Notes under the pieces: generated by a model
Seen by the model: only the letters and a program-made list of their open reading frames with translations
The model's database searches: none
What the model was told of the DNA's origin: nothing
Assembly: GCA_034359265.1 (NCBI GenBank)
Contig: CP136894.1
Location: forward strand, 26,442,501-26,506,500
Direction of reading: 5' to 3'
Length of the DNA stretch: 64,000 nt
Source of the DNA: Canna indica
Lineage: Eukaryota > Streptophyta > Magnoliopsida > Zingiberales > Cannaceae
Program-made: the position numbers and the translations under genes
In this document: positions 1 to 10,430 of the stretch, one piece after another
How positions within the stretch are numbered: position 1 is the stretch's first letter
How the letters are laid out: every line of letters starts with the position of its first letter

Positions 1-932
1 CTTATGCTTTTCTGTAACCCTTTCTTTTCTTTTTTTCTTGAATCCATGTAAGGGAGTTTGTTTCTCGTTAAGGAAAGCGAGCTACCGAAATTCTATAGTG
101 AAAGAAGAACCAATAGTCACTTTCCATTGACATAACTTTGGAAGACGTCTTTCAAAAAGAAAACTTTTGAAGAGGAGTTGAAAATATATTTGGTGGTGAT
201 TTTTAGTAAAAAAGAAAAAAAATATTTGTATTAATCAAGAAACTTGAGATTTATAAGTGAGAGGGAGAAGAGAGGAAGTAATAAGACAAAGTAAGAAAAT
301 AAGTACAAGAAAGCAAGAAGTTAGGAACAGAGCTTGAACAAGGAAGCTCCTTCCAAAGCCATAGTTTTAAAGTGAAAATAGTTTCTATGATTTCCATAAG
401 TATTGGAAACAATTATTTTTTATTTTCTAATTTTTAATTTCCTATTTTTAGATTTAAAGTGAAAATGATAGAGGCAATTCCTTAAAACACTATAAAAATA
501 ATATGAGAAACTAACACCATTTAAAAGAAAAATATAGGCATTAGATGAGTGGCGGAATTAGAATTCGAACCTTTCTAAATGTGACTAAATCAAAGTCAAA
601 AATGAAAGGAGAAAGAACACGGACGACACCTATAATAGGTGTCGGACGCCTAATAGGTGTCGGAATTAGAATTGCAACTCTTCTAAATACATATAATAGT
701 GCATGTAATTAAGAAAAAATAATATTATATTATTATATTTATATTTTATTGTGTTTTTAATAATTTATATGTTAAAATTGATTCTTAAGAAAAAAAATTA
801 ATGGATAAGGGACTAAAAAAGGTATTTATAATAGTTAAGGATAGTTAGAAAACAAAATTTTAACCAATGTGGGATTAAAAAAACCAATTTTGTTATTAAA
901 AAAAGTAAACCAGCGCCATCTGGCGTTGGTTT
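1..932. other. AT-rich intergenic DNA, no gene seen
   Basis: I see no coding potential here. The stretch is AT-rich. It holds a pair of direct repeats of about 33 bases (549-581 and 658-690) flanking a palindrome at 625-643. Just before the TRIM element, at 911-930, is a short hairpin-prone sequence with CAGCGCCA and TGGCG arms. Nothing else could be assigned. Confidence 0.5.
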
Positions 933-1100
933 TGTAATAACTCGATTTAGTCCCACACTAGGAGTATATTAGATATTTTATTAGTTTATCTAGTTTGATG
1001 TGTGTGTTATTATCAACTTTCATTTAAGCATTTTAATTAGGCCAATGGTTTGAACCTATGAAGTTGATAGATGAGCTATCCCATCAAGCGGGTCATAACA
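933..1100 (+). repeat. TRIM left LTR
   Basis: This is the 168-base left terminal repeat, TGTAATAACTCG to CATAACA. It contains the family words GTCCCACA and CCCATCAAGCGGGT, which recur in the right repeat and, inverted, in the element at 52063-52368. Confidence 0.8.
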
Positions 1101-1289
1101 GATGCTATCAGAGTAACACCTAGTTCAAGGCATGGTGAGAGTGCCTGTACGAGGAAGGGCTTCCCGGAGATGGATTGGAGCCGCTACAAGGCTAGGTCTC
1201 ACATGTCATCAACTTGGGTGATTTTTTAAGCCATGTGTTAGACTTGAGTTGGATCTTAACGAGAATGACAACACATAAGTGGTGGAGAT

Positions 1290-1460
1290 TATAATACTCC
1301 AATTTAGTCCCCCCACATCGAGAGTATAATAGATATTGTGATAGTTTATAAGGCTTGATGGATGTGCTACTATCAATATCCGCTTAAGTATTTTAATTAG
1401 GTCAATTATTTGAGCCTATCAAGTTGATGGGTCACTTATCCCATCAAGCAAGTCGTAATA
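1290..1460 (+). repeat. TRIM right LTR
   Basis: This is the 171-base right terminal repeat. Its terminal TG and CA have mutated to TA. The body aligns throughout with the left repeat. Confidence 0.8.
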
Positions 1461-1499
1461 GGTTTACCAAACCAGTACTGGATTTTTTACCCCACACTA

Positions 1500-1960
1500 T
1501 TGGGAATTAGGCTCTACCACCACCAACAACACTACCATGAGCACTAGTATCAGCACCGGCAGCACCACTAGTCCCAAAGGCTCGAGGTCGTTGTAGGCTT
1601 CGTTGGCCTAACAAATGAGCTTCCATACCCTCATCTACGAACCTATGACAGTGGATATCGCTGAACAGTCTAGAGTAAGTATAGTATTTTGTATATTATG
1701 AATGTTAATTAATTAACTAATTGCTACTTATGTTGTTATACTTGAGTTGTAGATTTGAGCAGTATGATGTCGCATGCATCAACATTGCTATTATTAAGAG
1801 ATCTTTCTACGAGTCACCATGGCGATTGTAGACCCATGTGCCCGATGTAATACATGTGTCTGCATTTGTGATTTCAGGCAGAGACTCGGATTTCACGCCT
1901 GAGCGAGTCGGAGAGATCGTCGGAGATCGTGGTTTGAGGTATGACTCACGTACGCATGTA
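1500..1960 (+). pseudogene. Degenerate En/Spm (CACTA)-type transposase-associated gene fragment
   Basis: This stretch is a second copy of 25553-25905. Both have the same exon-like start, a GTAAGT donor (1676 here), the same AT-rich intron and an acceptor before a TTTGAGCAG exon. The exon can be read as a peptide around SPWR and THVPD before it decays. By comparison with the longer copy it belongs to the plant Ptta/En/Spm (Transposase_24-like) proteins carried by CACTA elements. The family call rests mostly on the better-preserved 3' part of the other copy. Confidence 0.45.
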
Positions 1961-1979
1961 TAATTAAGTTAATGGATTT

Positions 1980-2780
1980 AATTTTAAGCTTATGTGAATG
2001 AGTCAGATTGTAGGAGTCGTTGGGTGTGATTTGAGCTAGTTTTGGACTCGTTTAGCCCTATAACTAAAGTGAGGGGCAAAATAGTCATTTGTCGACTTAA
2101 GTGATTGTTGATTATTTAATTTTGGCTATTTGAGAGGGCTGAACCTATGAAAACTTCATTTGTGCATGCGAACCAGGGAGAGGAGAGAGGACCGGCGGCG
2201 ATTTGGTGGTGGCCGACGGCGATTTGGTGGTGTTCCGGCGCGAGTTCGTCGGTGTTCTTCAAGGCCTTTTGTTGGGGGAAAGGTTGAGGCTTTTTTATAA
2301 GGTGAGTGGCCCTATACTTTAAGTTTGCCCACAATTGGGGCTGCCCTTGTGTGGGTGTTTAGATCATGGATTCTTGCAAAGTTTTCTTGGCATCTTGAAT
2401 GATTCTTTGGTTTCTACATATGCGATTTGATTTATATGGTGCTGTTTGGTTAGGGCAGCCCTAGGGATCCTAGGGAGCAGTTGATAGAGCCCTAATTGAG
2501 GGATCTTTAGCGGCTATTTGATGATGAATTACCCTTGTGGATAAATTTCCTCAAAATGAGATTTGAAGCTATGATTTTGATTGAATTTTGGGAGAAGAAA
2601 ACTCCCCTTGTTTTTCATTGATATAAGTGAACCTAAATTTGGAGGATAGACCCTAATTTTTTGGTCGTTAAGTTAAGAGAATAATTATGGAGATTGGGGA
2701 TGAGTCGGACTTATTTTTGATGGCCTAAATTCCTTTGAACAATGCCACAGGGAAGGAGGTGGAGTGTGGTTTGATCATGC
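1980..2780 (+). other. Unassigned, possibly an old Gypsy LTR fragment
   Basis: No gene is visible. Phrases such as GGGGCAAAATAGTCATTTG (about 2072) and a GC-rich patch at 2190-2290 followed by TTTTTTATAAGG resemble the U3/TATA region of the Tekay-type LTRs elsewhere in the window, but in the opposite orientation. No ends or duplication were found, so this is a weak inference. Confidence 0.22.
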
Positions 2781-2789
2781 TCACCAATA

Positions 2790-3366
2790 ATGGGGTGTTT
2801 ATTGGGTCGACCTGACCTGACCCAACCCAATAAACCCGAGAAATCGACCCGACCCGACCCGACTTAATCGGGTCGGGTTGGGTAATCGGGTCGAGTCAAT
2901 TTTAATTTAGTCAAACTCGTCGATAATTGGGTCAGGTATTGGGTTTCAATATTTGAAACATGATGACTCGAGACCCGACGCGAATGACCCAATTTTTTTT
3001 AATTTTTTAATTTTTTTAAAAACTTATTATAAACCTTTGAAATCCTACCCCGAGAAGATCCGCACACGTCTTCTCGAGGCCAGTGCCTCAAGAAGACGTC
3101 GGGCATCGCGTCCTCTCGAGGCTGGCACCTCGAGAAGATGCATGCTGACGCGTCTTCTCGAGGTGGTAAACAACTTTTTTTAAAAAAAAAATTATCTCAA
3201 AACCTGACCCGATCCGATTGCTTGTTGGTCAATCATGCCAATTTTTTCTCCAAACCCAACCCGACCCAACCAACAAGCAACTAGGTCGGGTCGATTTTTG
3301 AGGTAAATTTTTTTGAACCCGATCTGACCCAACCGGCCTCCAAACCAACCCAATCCGACCCGTGAA
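2790..3366. mobile_element. Probable non-autonomous hAT-like element with internal hairpins
   Basis: The left side reads GGGGTGTTTATTGGGTCG and the right side ends in CAATCCGACCCGTGAACA. These are imperfect inverted copies, matching the common plant hAT terminus type GGGTGTTCA..GGGTCGG. Both flanks are rich in GACCCGACC words, and the centre contains several inverted repeats (3056-3175). The right terminus seems cut short where plastid-derived sequence begins. No 8-base target duplication could be confirmed. No transposase is encoded. Confidence 0.45.
3056..3175. repeat. Cluster of CTCGAG-centred inverted repeats
   Basis: ACGTCTTCTCGAGGC (3066-3080) is followed by a four-base loop and then by its inverse with one mismatch (3085-3099). 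A second, looser pair follows (about 3109-3143), then a third copy of CGTCTTCTCGAGG (3151-3163). The GC content differs sharply from the T-rich surroundings. Confidence 0.7.
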
Positions 3367-3367
3367 C

Positions 3368-3905
3368 AAGAACGAAATCTTTGTTATGCTTAATATCTTT
3401 AGCTTAATCTGTATCTGTCTTAATTCTGTCCTTTATTCTAATAGTTTTTTCTTTGCCAAATTGCCTGAAGCTTATGCCATTTTCAATCCAATCGTAGATG
3501 TTATGCCTGTCATACCTGTCCTCTTTTTTCTCTTAGCCTTTGTTTGGCAAGCTGCTGTAAGTTTTCGATGAAATCTTTAATACTTTGACAAATCCATTCA
3601 TGATTTATTCGATAAAAAAATTCTAAAAATGGATAAGATCGGCTAAGTCTTACATTAGAATTACAAACCCTCGATTCAAAAATGAAAATTCTTGTATATC
3701 GAATAACCGTGGAAATGCATTTTTATCAGCTTATTTACTCGTTTTAACCTTTCAGTGGTTACGGAGTTTATTAAGTCTAGATCCCCTACAATATCTAATT
3801 GTCGATATGACAAGAAATTTTTTGTTTTGTAAGGAAGGAATCAAAATCTTATTACAAATAAATTCGTAAAAAAACAAAAAAATTACTTTCTTTTTCTTTT
3901 CAAAA
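3368..3905 (+). other. Nuclear plastid DNA insertion (NUPT): psbK plus psbK-psbI spacer
   Basis: The segment contains a complete psbK frame followed by AT-rich sequence of the kind that lies between psbK and psbI in plastid genomes. psbI itself was not found, so the insertion stops inside the spacer. The flanks are nuclear repeats: an hAT-like terminus on the left and a SIRE-type LTR on the right. This shows a transfer to the nucleus and not plastid sequence in place. The exact ends are uncertain by some tens of bases. Confidence 0.8.
3386..3571 (+). pseudogene. psbK: Nuclear copy of psbK (photosystem II protein K), frame intact
   Basis: This 61-codon frame encodes photosystem II reaction-centre protein K, a small thylakoid membrane protein. 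It starts [11 protein letters not shown] and carries the mature N-terminus KLPEAYA. A single hydrophobic membrane span follows (around [13 protein letters not shown]) and the end is QAAVSFR. Length and motifs match the plastid gene. The ATG at 3386 is chosen because it gives the family's length; an in-frame upstream ATG at 3362 lies at the junction. There is no transit peptide and no plastid promoter context, so it is a non-functional organelle copy, although no stop or frameshift has accumulated. That suggests a fairly recent transfer. Confidence 0.88.
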
Positions 3906-4084
3906 AACTTTATTTTTTTGTTTTTGGGATGTCATGTCAAATTAAACAAAATAAAATAGTATATGTGTTGAAAAGAAAAAATAAGCCCTACTCACCAAGT
4001 GTTTGGTGAAATGCCACACCCACATATGTATTGCCAAATCCCTAATAAATTTTGCCAAATATGTATATCGGCATGTGATATGTG
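3906..4084. other. Short AT-rich spacer
   Basis: This is AT-rich sequence between the plastid insertion and the first SIRE-type LTR. No feature was recognised. The first part may still belong to the plastid spacer. Confidence 0.4.
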
Positions 4085-4906
4085 TGTGACAGTATATTCT
4101 TAGGGAACTTCTTTAAGAGAGCAGTTGTACAAGAAGTTATAACTACTATTGAAACTATTTGAAGTAGCAAACTTAGAACCAAAATAAAAATCATACGCAA
4201 ACACAAAAATTTATTTACGTAGTTCAATAACAAAACATGTCACCTAATCTGTAGGGCACTCACCGGACAGATGCCCAATCCACTATCAATAAGTACAATA
4301 TTAGCTTCAGGATTTCGTAATCCGAAATCCAACTATTAGTACTACAATGAATTGGAAATAACAAAAATATATTTGCTATTACAAGTACATACCAACTTGC
4401 CTCTCTATAACATCTCAGCCACAGAGTTTTGTCCTCCACATAATCCTTGTGTTGTAGTGAGTTAACATCCCACAACCATCTTCGCTTGAAGATTAGAAAG
4501 ATAGATTGTTGCCGTCTTTGCACTCAGCAGACTAAACTCCTTATATAATTGGCAACACAGTGTACGCACATTGGAGATAGACATTCAGATCTTCTCACCG
4601 TAAAACATCGATCATTAAGCATAAGGAGTAACGCTTGGAAGTATTCATGAAGACCATTCCACTACTCATAATTAGGTCAGACAATAAACAGGTAATTAAA
4701 TATGATTAAAAAGAATCATCATTAATACTAAAAACCAAATGTCATCATCTATGGAGCATTACCATCCTGAAATCCATAGTTACATGAGCAGTTGTAATTG
4801 TCTTCAATATAGCAGAACTCCTCAGAGTTGAGACTGTCCATTTAACTGAGAGCAAACTCGAATACTTTTATCAAATAAAGCCAACATACAAAAGCCAATA
4901 CTAACA
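4085..4906 (-). repeat. Copia copy A 3' LTR
   Basis: This is an 822-base LTR. On the sense strand it starts TGTTAGTATTGG and ends ATACTGTCA. The start is supported by the adjacent purine tract and by the matching start of copy B's LTR. A TATA box (TATATAA, plus coordinates 4541-4547) lies in the middle. The inner 606 bases align with the right LTR at 12579-13264. Confidence 0.8.
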
Positions 4907-4920
4907 ATCTCCTCATTTGG
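4907..4920 (-). other. Polypurine tract of Copia copy A
   Basis: The sense strand reads CCAAATGAGGAGAT directly before the LTR start. This is the plus-strand primer site and resembles the purine-rich tract typical of Sireviruses. Confidence 0.65.
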
Positions 4921-5149
4921 CTTATTTGGCAAAACCCAAACTGTCAAAGTCAACTTCAGCAAGACAGAATAACAAGAGAGTAGATTAACTGAAGCAAAAT
5001 AACACTCAAAATATAAATTAACAGTTAAGAGAAAATAATCACAACCATACACATAGTCACCATCACAAACAAAACATTATAATCATCATCACAATCAAAC
5101 ACAATCAAACAAGTTTAAGTATTATCACCCACCAGAGGAATCTAGTTGC

Positions 5150-7452
5150 AACTATCAAATAAACATAATAAATAGAGTTGCAGCTGGAACTTGTTCTCCC
5201 CTTTTTGGCATAATAAGCCAGAGGAGGTAAAAGTCTATTTCCGTCAGAACTGGAAGAGTCAAAGATGCTACCAGAAGAAAAAGAAGCAACTCCTGATTAA
5301 GCAGCCGAGAAGTGATCAAGAATTTTCTTTTCAATAGAATTTTCTTTGATCAAGAATGTTCTCTCTTGTAGAAAAGGGTTCCTCTAGTATAGATCTTTCA
5401 AGTGCAGATGAGGCTCCATAATTTTTCTTGAATGAACTAGAACCTGCTTGAGTCTTCATTGGAGTGCCTACCCTCTTCAGAATTTTGTGATGAATTTTTA
5501 GAGAAGGACCCACTGGTTCAAGGAATTCCTCGGAAGAACATTTAAAACCTTGCCTTTCCAAAATACCATAGATCAGATTAGAAAATATCAAGAACATTTT
5601 TGACTTAGAATTCAGTCTAGATCTCAGAGAAATATCTGATCAAAGATTAAACTGCCAAGGTCAAAAGCAATCCCATTTGTAATCTTATAGAGTAACAACA
5701 CAATTTCTTTGTTTAGAAAAGTAATGTGGGAAGTTGGGATCCAGTAATTTCTTACAATAAAAAATAGTACACCATAAAAATTATTCAGAGCAGAGGATTT
5801 GATGTCATGACCTCCTAACCAATTGATGACTTCACCATTAGAAACTTCTTTCCCCACGGCTTTCAAAAAATCTGAGTTAGATTCATCAGGTAGATCAGAT
5901 GAAGAAGAAAATGGAGAAAATCTTAAAACTCATTAATTGTTTCAGAACTGAAGGAGTACCATTTGCCTTTAACATAAACTTGATGAAAATGGCTATTCTC
6001 AAAATCAGAAATGTCCTCAAAAATATTACAGTAAAACCTCAAAAATAGGCAATTTGCAAAATGGTGTGACAGTCATAAATGAACTAGACAAGTTCCTCTT
6101 TTCAAGTATTTCTAAAATAGGCTTGCATTTTAGAGAAATTTGATCTAAGTCTAGAGATCTCGGGGTCATTATACCTTTAGATTGAAGAGTCTTCCATAAT
6201 GGATAGAGATCATCATAAAGGAGCCCCTTGTGGAGTTTGCTGACAACGGTTTTCTTCTCAAACTTCTTGCCTGATTTTGAGGGATTTTTTTAAAGCAAGA
6301 GACACTTTCTTCTCAGGTACAAAATCTTTTTCTTTTCCTTTAGAAACTTCTGGGTTGGGCTTCCAGTTCTTTGATTTTCTCAGCTCAACAACCCTCTTCA
6401 CCAGTGGCTCATTATCAAAATCTGTTTCAAAGTTCACAGTCTGCCCAGATAATAGTTTTGACTTTCCAGATAATAGTTTTGACTTTCCAGAGAACTTTCT
6501 TTTAGAACTTCTTTTCTTATCAAGTAGGGTAGATGGTTCTTTATTCTTTTTGGATGAAACATGCTTGTCATGAGTTGGACTGGGTTCTTTCTCTAGAGCA
6601 GTAGGATCTTTTGAGGACCGTTGAACTAGTGGACCTTGATGTTTGTCCTTAGTTTAAGGAATAGAGACAAAACTTGCTTCAGGTATGGAAGAGGTAGTTA
6701 CAACAGCCTTTGGAACAGTAGCAGTAGTCTCGACTGCTTCAGGGACAAAAACACCGGTTTTAACTACTTCAGGTACTGACTCAATTGGAACTGATTCGAA
6801 TACAGGAGCAGGAGAAGGTTTATCCTCACGAACATCATTGACAGTTTCGATTGGAAGGTCTTCAGTTGAGACGGGTGGTAGATAGTTAGTATGAGTTATT
6901 ATAGAGACATTGGTGGTAGTCTCTTGACCATGTGCAAGATCTTTTTCTTGATCATCAAAACTAGAATTTGTAGAAGTCAAAGTGGGATCAGTCTTCACTG
7001 GAATTGAGTCAAGAGCTTCATCAGCAATAGCAATATTAATATCAAAACTAGGACCAGTGTTACTGGAGTTAAGACTGGTAAGTTACTATCAAAATCGGTT
7101 GTTCTAGTTGTATCAACATGAGCAAAAGAACCAGATGAAGCATTGACATCATCTCTACGCTCCCCTCAGTAGATAATTTCTCCCCCTCACAAACAGAAAC
7201 CCTAGATGGGGATTTTGGAGGTTTAGATGTCATACCTCTACTACTTCTTCGTAGAGGTTGGTTTGCTGGTCTTCTACCGAATTTCTTTCTTAGTTTATGA
7301 CCTTGAGAAGTTGGTGGTGGTGAAACTTCTTCAAGAGGCGGTGCAGGAAGCGGCGATTCATCCTTATCAGCCGGATTTGATGAAGACATTTTCTTGGCCG
7401 AAGATGTATACACCTTCCTCACGAATCCCTTCTTGCGCTTTCCACCCGCCAT
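5150..7452 (-). pseudogene. Env-like / plant-transposon-domain third frame of SIRE Copia copy A
   Basis: Downstream of RNase H lies a second coding region starting at the ATG at 7452. Its N-terminus is short, basic and proline-rich (KGFVRK near residue 9, PPPTSQGHKLRKK near 47). A frameshift near 7160 leads into a Thr/Val/Pro-rich stretch (6654-6998), a stop at 6654 and then a Lys/Ser-rich stretch down to about 6260. Around 5624-5866 the residues IPTSH and LLLYKITNG resemble the putative plant transposon/env-like domain found after pol in SIRE-type elements. Five or more breaks make it a pseudogene. The reading is strengthened by the same N-terminus in copy B at 25259. Its role in any element is not established; env-like is a positional label. 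Confidence 0.6.
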
Positions 7453-7859
7453 CTTTGAATACTCTATTTAAGAGACAAGAGGCGGTTGAGAGGTCGAGAT
7501 GAGCAGCGCAAATCGTCGGTTACAACTTGAGAAGATCAACAAAGATGCAACGCCGAGAGGGGAATTAATTAGGGCATAAATCAAGGGATTCCACTAAATG
7601 AGACCACACGTGCAGGTCTTCTTAAAAAGTAAGTAATAAAGTTGATCCTCCCGCCAAGTAAGAGAGAATATTCATCAGCCTTCAATGAATAAAATAAGTG
7701 GAGAAATAAATAAGCAAAATGCCTACTGAAATTGAGGGAATTCTTCATCAACCTTCAATGAACGAGATAAGTGGAGAAATAAATAATAACCGAAATACTT
7801 TCAATTTTCCACCCCCACATTTTTTTTATTTTGTAAAAAAAATTGCGTTATATGACACA

Positions 7860-9400
7860 AAGTCCTAGAGCAAATCTCAACTACTCTAACCTTTCTCCAC
7901 TCAATGCCTTTGTGAAAATATCTGTAACTTGTATATCTGTAGGAATGTATTCCAGTTGCAACTGCTTTCTTTCAACTAACTTCTTGATGTAATGCAATCG
8001 AATATCAATGTGTTTAGTGCGAGAATGCATAACTGGATTCTTTGAGATATTTATAGCACTGGTATTATCACAATATAGAATCATTTCCTCATGTTTGAAA
8101 TTAACTATAATCTAATAGAATATTCATCATCCAAATCAACTGTGTGCTACAACTGCCTGTTGCCAAATATTCTGCTTCTACTGAAGAAAGAGAAATATAG
8201 TTTTGCTTTTTACTTAACCAAGCCACCATATTTGAACCAACATAAAAACAAACACCCGTAGTACTCTTTCAATCATCAATATTACCAGCTCAATCTACAT
8301 CAATAAACCCTACTAGATAGGGATTAGATTCAATAGAATACGAAAGACAAAAATCCAAAGTACCTTTAACTTATTTCAGAATCCTTTTAACTGCTTGAAA
8401 ATGAGACTCATTTGGATTAGCTTGAAATCTAGCACACACACAATACAACATTGAAGCATAGGTCAGGTCTGCTAGCAGTTAAATACAAAAAACTGTCAAT
8501 CATACTTCTGTAGAGACTGTGATCAACATTCTTGCCTTCTTCATCTTTGCTCAGTTTCCATGGGTAGATATAGGAGTTCTAATTGCCTTAGAACTATCCA
8601 TTCCAAACTTGTGAATCAAATTCCTTGCATACTTACTCTATGTTATGAATATCCTTTCTTTAGATTGCTTCACTTGGAGACTGGGAAAATAATTCATTTC
8701 CCCAACCATGCTCATCTCGAATTCAGATTTCATATCTTCTACAAATTATTCTACATAAGATTCAGAAGTTGAGCCAAAAATAATATCATCAACATAAATT
8801 TGAGCAATTACCAGTTGAGACTCATTCCTTTTGATGAATAGGGTCTGATATGCACTTTCTCTTTTGTAACCTTTCAAAAGCAAAAACTGGGTGAGTCTCT
8901 CATACCAAGCTATAGGTGCTTGTTTAAGCCCATAAAAAGCTTTCTTCAGTCTGTAAACATGGTCAGGATGAGCAGAATCTTCAACATAGACTTCTTCATT
9001 AAGAAACTCATTTAGAAATGCAATTTTAACATCCATCTGGAATAATTTAAACTTCATACAACAGGATAGGGCAAGAAGCAGTCTGATGAATTCGAGTCTA
9101 GAAATTGGTGTGAATGTTTCATCATAGTCCAGCCCTTCAATTTGATTAAACCCTTCAGCAATAAGTCTTGCCTTATTTCTTGTGATGTTTCCTGCTTCAT
9201 CAGTCTTGTTCTTGAAAACTCATTTTGTTCCAACCACATTGACACCTTCAGGTCTTGGAACAAGTTCTCATACATCATTTCTAATGAACTGTTGTAACTC
9301 CTCTTGCATAGCAGAAATTCAGAATTCATCTTTCAAGGCTTCCTTGACATTTTTGGGTTCAACTGTGGAAGTGTAGCAAGAGTATCTGATCATATCATGG
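7860..9400 (-). pseudogene. Copia copy A reverse transcriptase and RNase H region
   Basis: On the minus strand the RT core reads QMDVKIAFLNEFLNEEVYVE and later YVDDIIFGST, so both catalytic Asp of the YVDD box remain (frame 8746-9057). The RNase H-like end carries CDNTSAINISKNPVMHSRTKH and TDIFTKALSG (7881-8084). Between them are several frameshifts and stops. The order and motifs are standard for Copia pol. The product would copy element RNA into cDNA inside virus-like particles. It is no longer able to make a full enzyme. Confidence 0.85.
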
Positions 9401-9539
9401 TGATTTTTCTTGGATTAATTCCTAGTATTAACTCCATCATATACATCTCCAATCATATTTCATCTTCATGTTCAGTGTCAGTGTCAGGGTTAGTTGGATT
9501 AGTAGTTTCAATTGATTATTTAGTAGCCTTGGAGGATTT

Positions 9540-10430
9540 TTGATCAGCTGTGTTTGTTGTAGGCTCGATAAGCCTTGCTATTTGTAGAATAGCCAAGGAA
9601 TATGGCTTCGTCACTTTTGCTTTGCATTTCTCCAAGATACTCTCTATCATTTAGTACGTAGCACCTGCTACCAAAAATATGAAAATATATATGGTTAGGT
9701 TTTCTACCCTTCCATAATTCATAAGGAGTTTTAGTAGATCTTGGTCTGAGATAAGCTCAATTAATTATGTAGCAAGCCGTGTTAATGGCTTCAGCCCAAG
9801 ATCTCTCAAAAATGTGCTTGGAATTGAGCATTACACGAGCCATCTCCTAGTTAATACGATTCTTTCTTTCTACTATACCATTTTGTTGAGGAGTCTTCGG
9901 AGCAAAAAATTTATTCAATATACCATTTTCATCACAGAACTAAGAGAAAGAAATATTCTCAAGTTCTCTTCCGTAATCACTACTTATTATGATCACCTTC
10001 ATAATAGGAAGATCTTGTCCATTCTGAAGTCTCAAACACAGAGATTTAAAATTGCTGAAGGCATTGGAATTCTCTTTTAGGAATTCTGTCCAGGTAAAAC
10101 GAGAGAAATCATCAACACAACAAAAATGTACTTATTACCTCCAATACTTTCCACTTGCATAGGACCAACTAGACCCAGATGAAGAAGCTTTAGAGCTCTT
10201 GATGTAGCAACCAGTTGCAATTGTTGATGAGACTGCCTTGTTTGGTTTCCTTCTTGACAAGGACCGCAGACAACTTCAGGTTCTCCAGAAAGTTTAGGAA
10301 TTCCTTTGACGGCTCCACCATTTATAAGTTTCTTGATATCTCTGTAATTAATATTGCCTAACCATCTATGCCACAATATTAATGTCAGGAGAAACAACTG
10401 AAAGACAGATAGATGAGTAGGCAATTTTGT
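9540..10430 (-). pseudogene. Copia copy A GAG-pre-integrase and integrase
   Basis: The frame 10077-10424 contains WHRWLGNINYRD and CGPCQEGNQTRQSH, the zinc-binding HHCC region; the second His of the H-H pair has become Asn. It then enters the rve core. The expected first catalytic Asp is Gly here (LHLGLVGPM; copy B has HLDLVG). Stops and frameshifts follow, though FAPKTPQQNG with the catalytic-Glu region remains readable near 9880. The integrase is inactive. Confidence 0.8.

Larger units (their letters stand above)
933..1460 (+). mobile_element. TRIM (terminal-repeat retrotransposon in miniature), complete
   Basis: Two direct repeats of about 170 bases (933-1100 and 1290-1460) flank a non-coding interior of about 190 bases. 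The left repeat starts TG and ends CA. The right repeat has decayed ends (TA...TA). Directly after the left repeat is a tRNA-Met primer-binding-like site, TGCTATCAGAG (1103-1113). Directly before the right repeat is a purine-rich tract, AAGTGGTGGAGAT (1277-1289). A perfect 5-base duplication GGTTT lies at 928-932 and 1461-1465. The size, the missing proteins and the two priming sites fit the TRIM/SMART class. Such elements rely on proteins supplied by autonomous retrotransposons. The two repeats differ at many positions, so the insertion is old. Confidence 0.85.

Noticed and set aside
3362..3571. psbK as a working gene
   Set aside because: It lies in nuclear repeat DNA without plastid promoter or transit peptide. 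It is a transferred copy.
9814..10080. 88-codon plus-strand frame
   Set aside because: It is antisense to the decayed Copia integrase.
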